NCBI GenBank assembly: GCA_964611185.1
Contig: CAZSXE010000019.1
Span: 1-42,841 of the forward strand
DNA: 42,841 bases
Direction of reading: 5' to 3'
Origin: CAAGNP01 sp964611185
GTDB lineage: Bacteria; Bacteroidota; Bacteroidia; Bacteroidales; UBA932
How positions within the stretch are numbered: the stretch's first letter is position 1; each line of letters starts with the position of its first letter. The notes under the pieces are model-generated. The model searched no databases and had not been told where the DNA came from. It worked only from the letters and a program-made list of their open reading frames with translations. Positions 42,753 through 42,841 of the stretch are shown here, piece after piece. Position numbers and translations under genes: made by a program.

Positions 42753-42841
42753 GCGTGGCTAAACCATCTGGAGGTGCTTCTAAGGCCGTTTTGATGGTTT
42801 AGCGGGGTGATTATGGCTGTTTCAGCGTGGCTAAACCATCT
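42753..42841. repeat. Direct and inverted repeat at the window end
   Basis: GCGTGGCTAAACCATCT occurs at 42753-42769 and again at 42825-42841, a 72-bp period. An 11-bp inverted copy, GATGGTTTAGC, lies between (42793-42803) and pairs with 42758-42768. The similarity of the direct copies extends leftward (GGC-GTTTC-GCG). It runs off the window, so the number of units is unknown; the hairpin could also end the PUL transcript. Confidence 0.7.

Noticed and set aside
42753..42841. Start of a CRISPR array
   Set aside because: The two direct copies are 17 bp with one inverted copy inside the interval, and no regular spacer pattern or cas gene is seen.

Overview
This window is a piece of a Bacteroidales (phylum Bacteroidota) chromosome, probably from an animal-associated anaerobe. 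Four things point there. A complete SusC/SusD polysaccharide-utilisation locus is present. The first genes are of fimbrillin / DUF3575 / DUF5119 type. Most intergenic gaps carry the Bacteroidota promoter motif TAnnTTTG rather than a sigma-70 box. Many secreted proteins start with a lipobox or a signal peptide ending in A-Q. The 100 N at 27710-27809 shows that the window comes from a scaffold with one unresolved gap. I saw no rRNA, tRNA, CRISPR array or intact transposase.

Layout. (1) 1-2083, minus strand: a surface-fimbria type cluster, DUF3575 protein -> DUF5119 lipoprotein -> fimbrillin-like lipoprotein cut by the window edge. (2) 2210-6049, minus: an overlapping three-gene operon, TPR protein -> U32 (RlhA-like) protein -> DNA polymerase III delta' (holB). 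(3) 6187-11246: an M16-family protein that has lost its zinc site, then DUF3109, DUF2007, a small membrane protein and a coiled-coil membrane protein. (4) 11259-14446: hemW, an isolated succinate dehydrogenase cytochrome b gene, and the pyrH-frr pair. (5) 14449-19527, minus: pgk, a terminator, then a likely operon of a BASS-type transporter, an HX5D acyltransferase and an Omp85-type barrel without POTRA domains. (6) 19609-27467, plus: an rRNA-type methyltransferase, lgt, an L-cysteine desulfidase-family protein, an intact M16 peptidase, a ProXp-like deacylase and a secreted M64 (IgA-peptidase family) protease.

(7) 27468-28210 is the only long stretch without an intact gene and the least settled part. 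It holds the 3' end of a winged-helix gene, an in-frame 21-bp tandem repeat running into the gap, a second exact 108-bp copy of the M64 3' end, and a 110-bp segment with 20-bp inverted ends around a perfect hairpin. (8) 28211-30900: a PTPS/QueD-fold protein with a zinc ribbon but without the usual catalytic cysteine, then miaA and a secreted SGNH hydrolase on the minus strand. (9) 30946-42700, plus: a polysaccharide-utilisation locus made of a TPR/LuxR-type membrane regulator, SusC, SusD, a GH2 beta-galactosidase and a GH63 alpha-glucosidase. (10) 42701-42841: a repeat with inverted and direct copies that runs off the window.

How the genes work together. The fimbrial cluster, M64 protease and M16 proteins act at or outside the cell surface. 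The PUL would import an oligosaccharide through SusCD and trim it with beta-galactosidase and alpha-glucosidase. The transporter-acyltransferase-barrel operon looks like an envelope-lipid module, but that is inference. The rest is translation, nucleotide and energy housekeeping.
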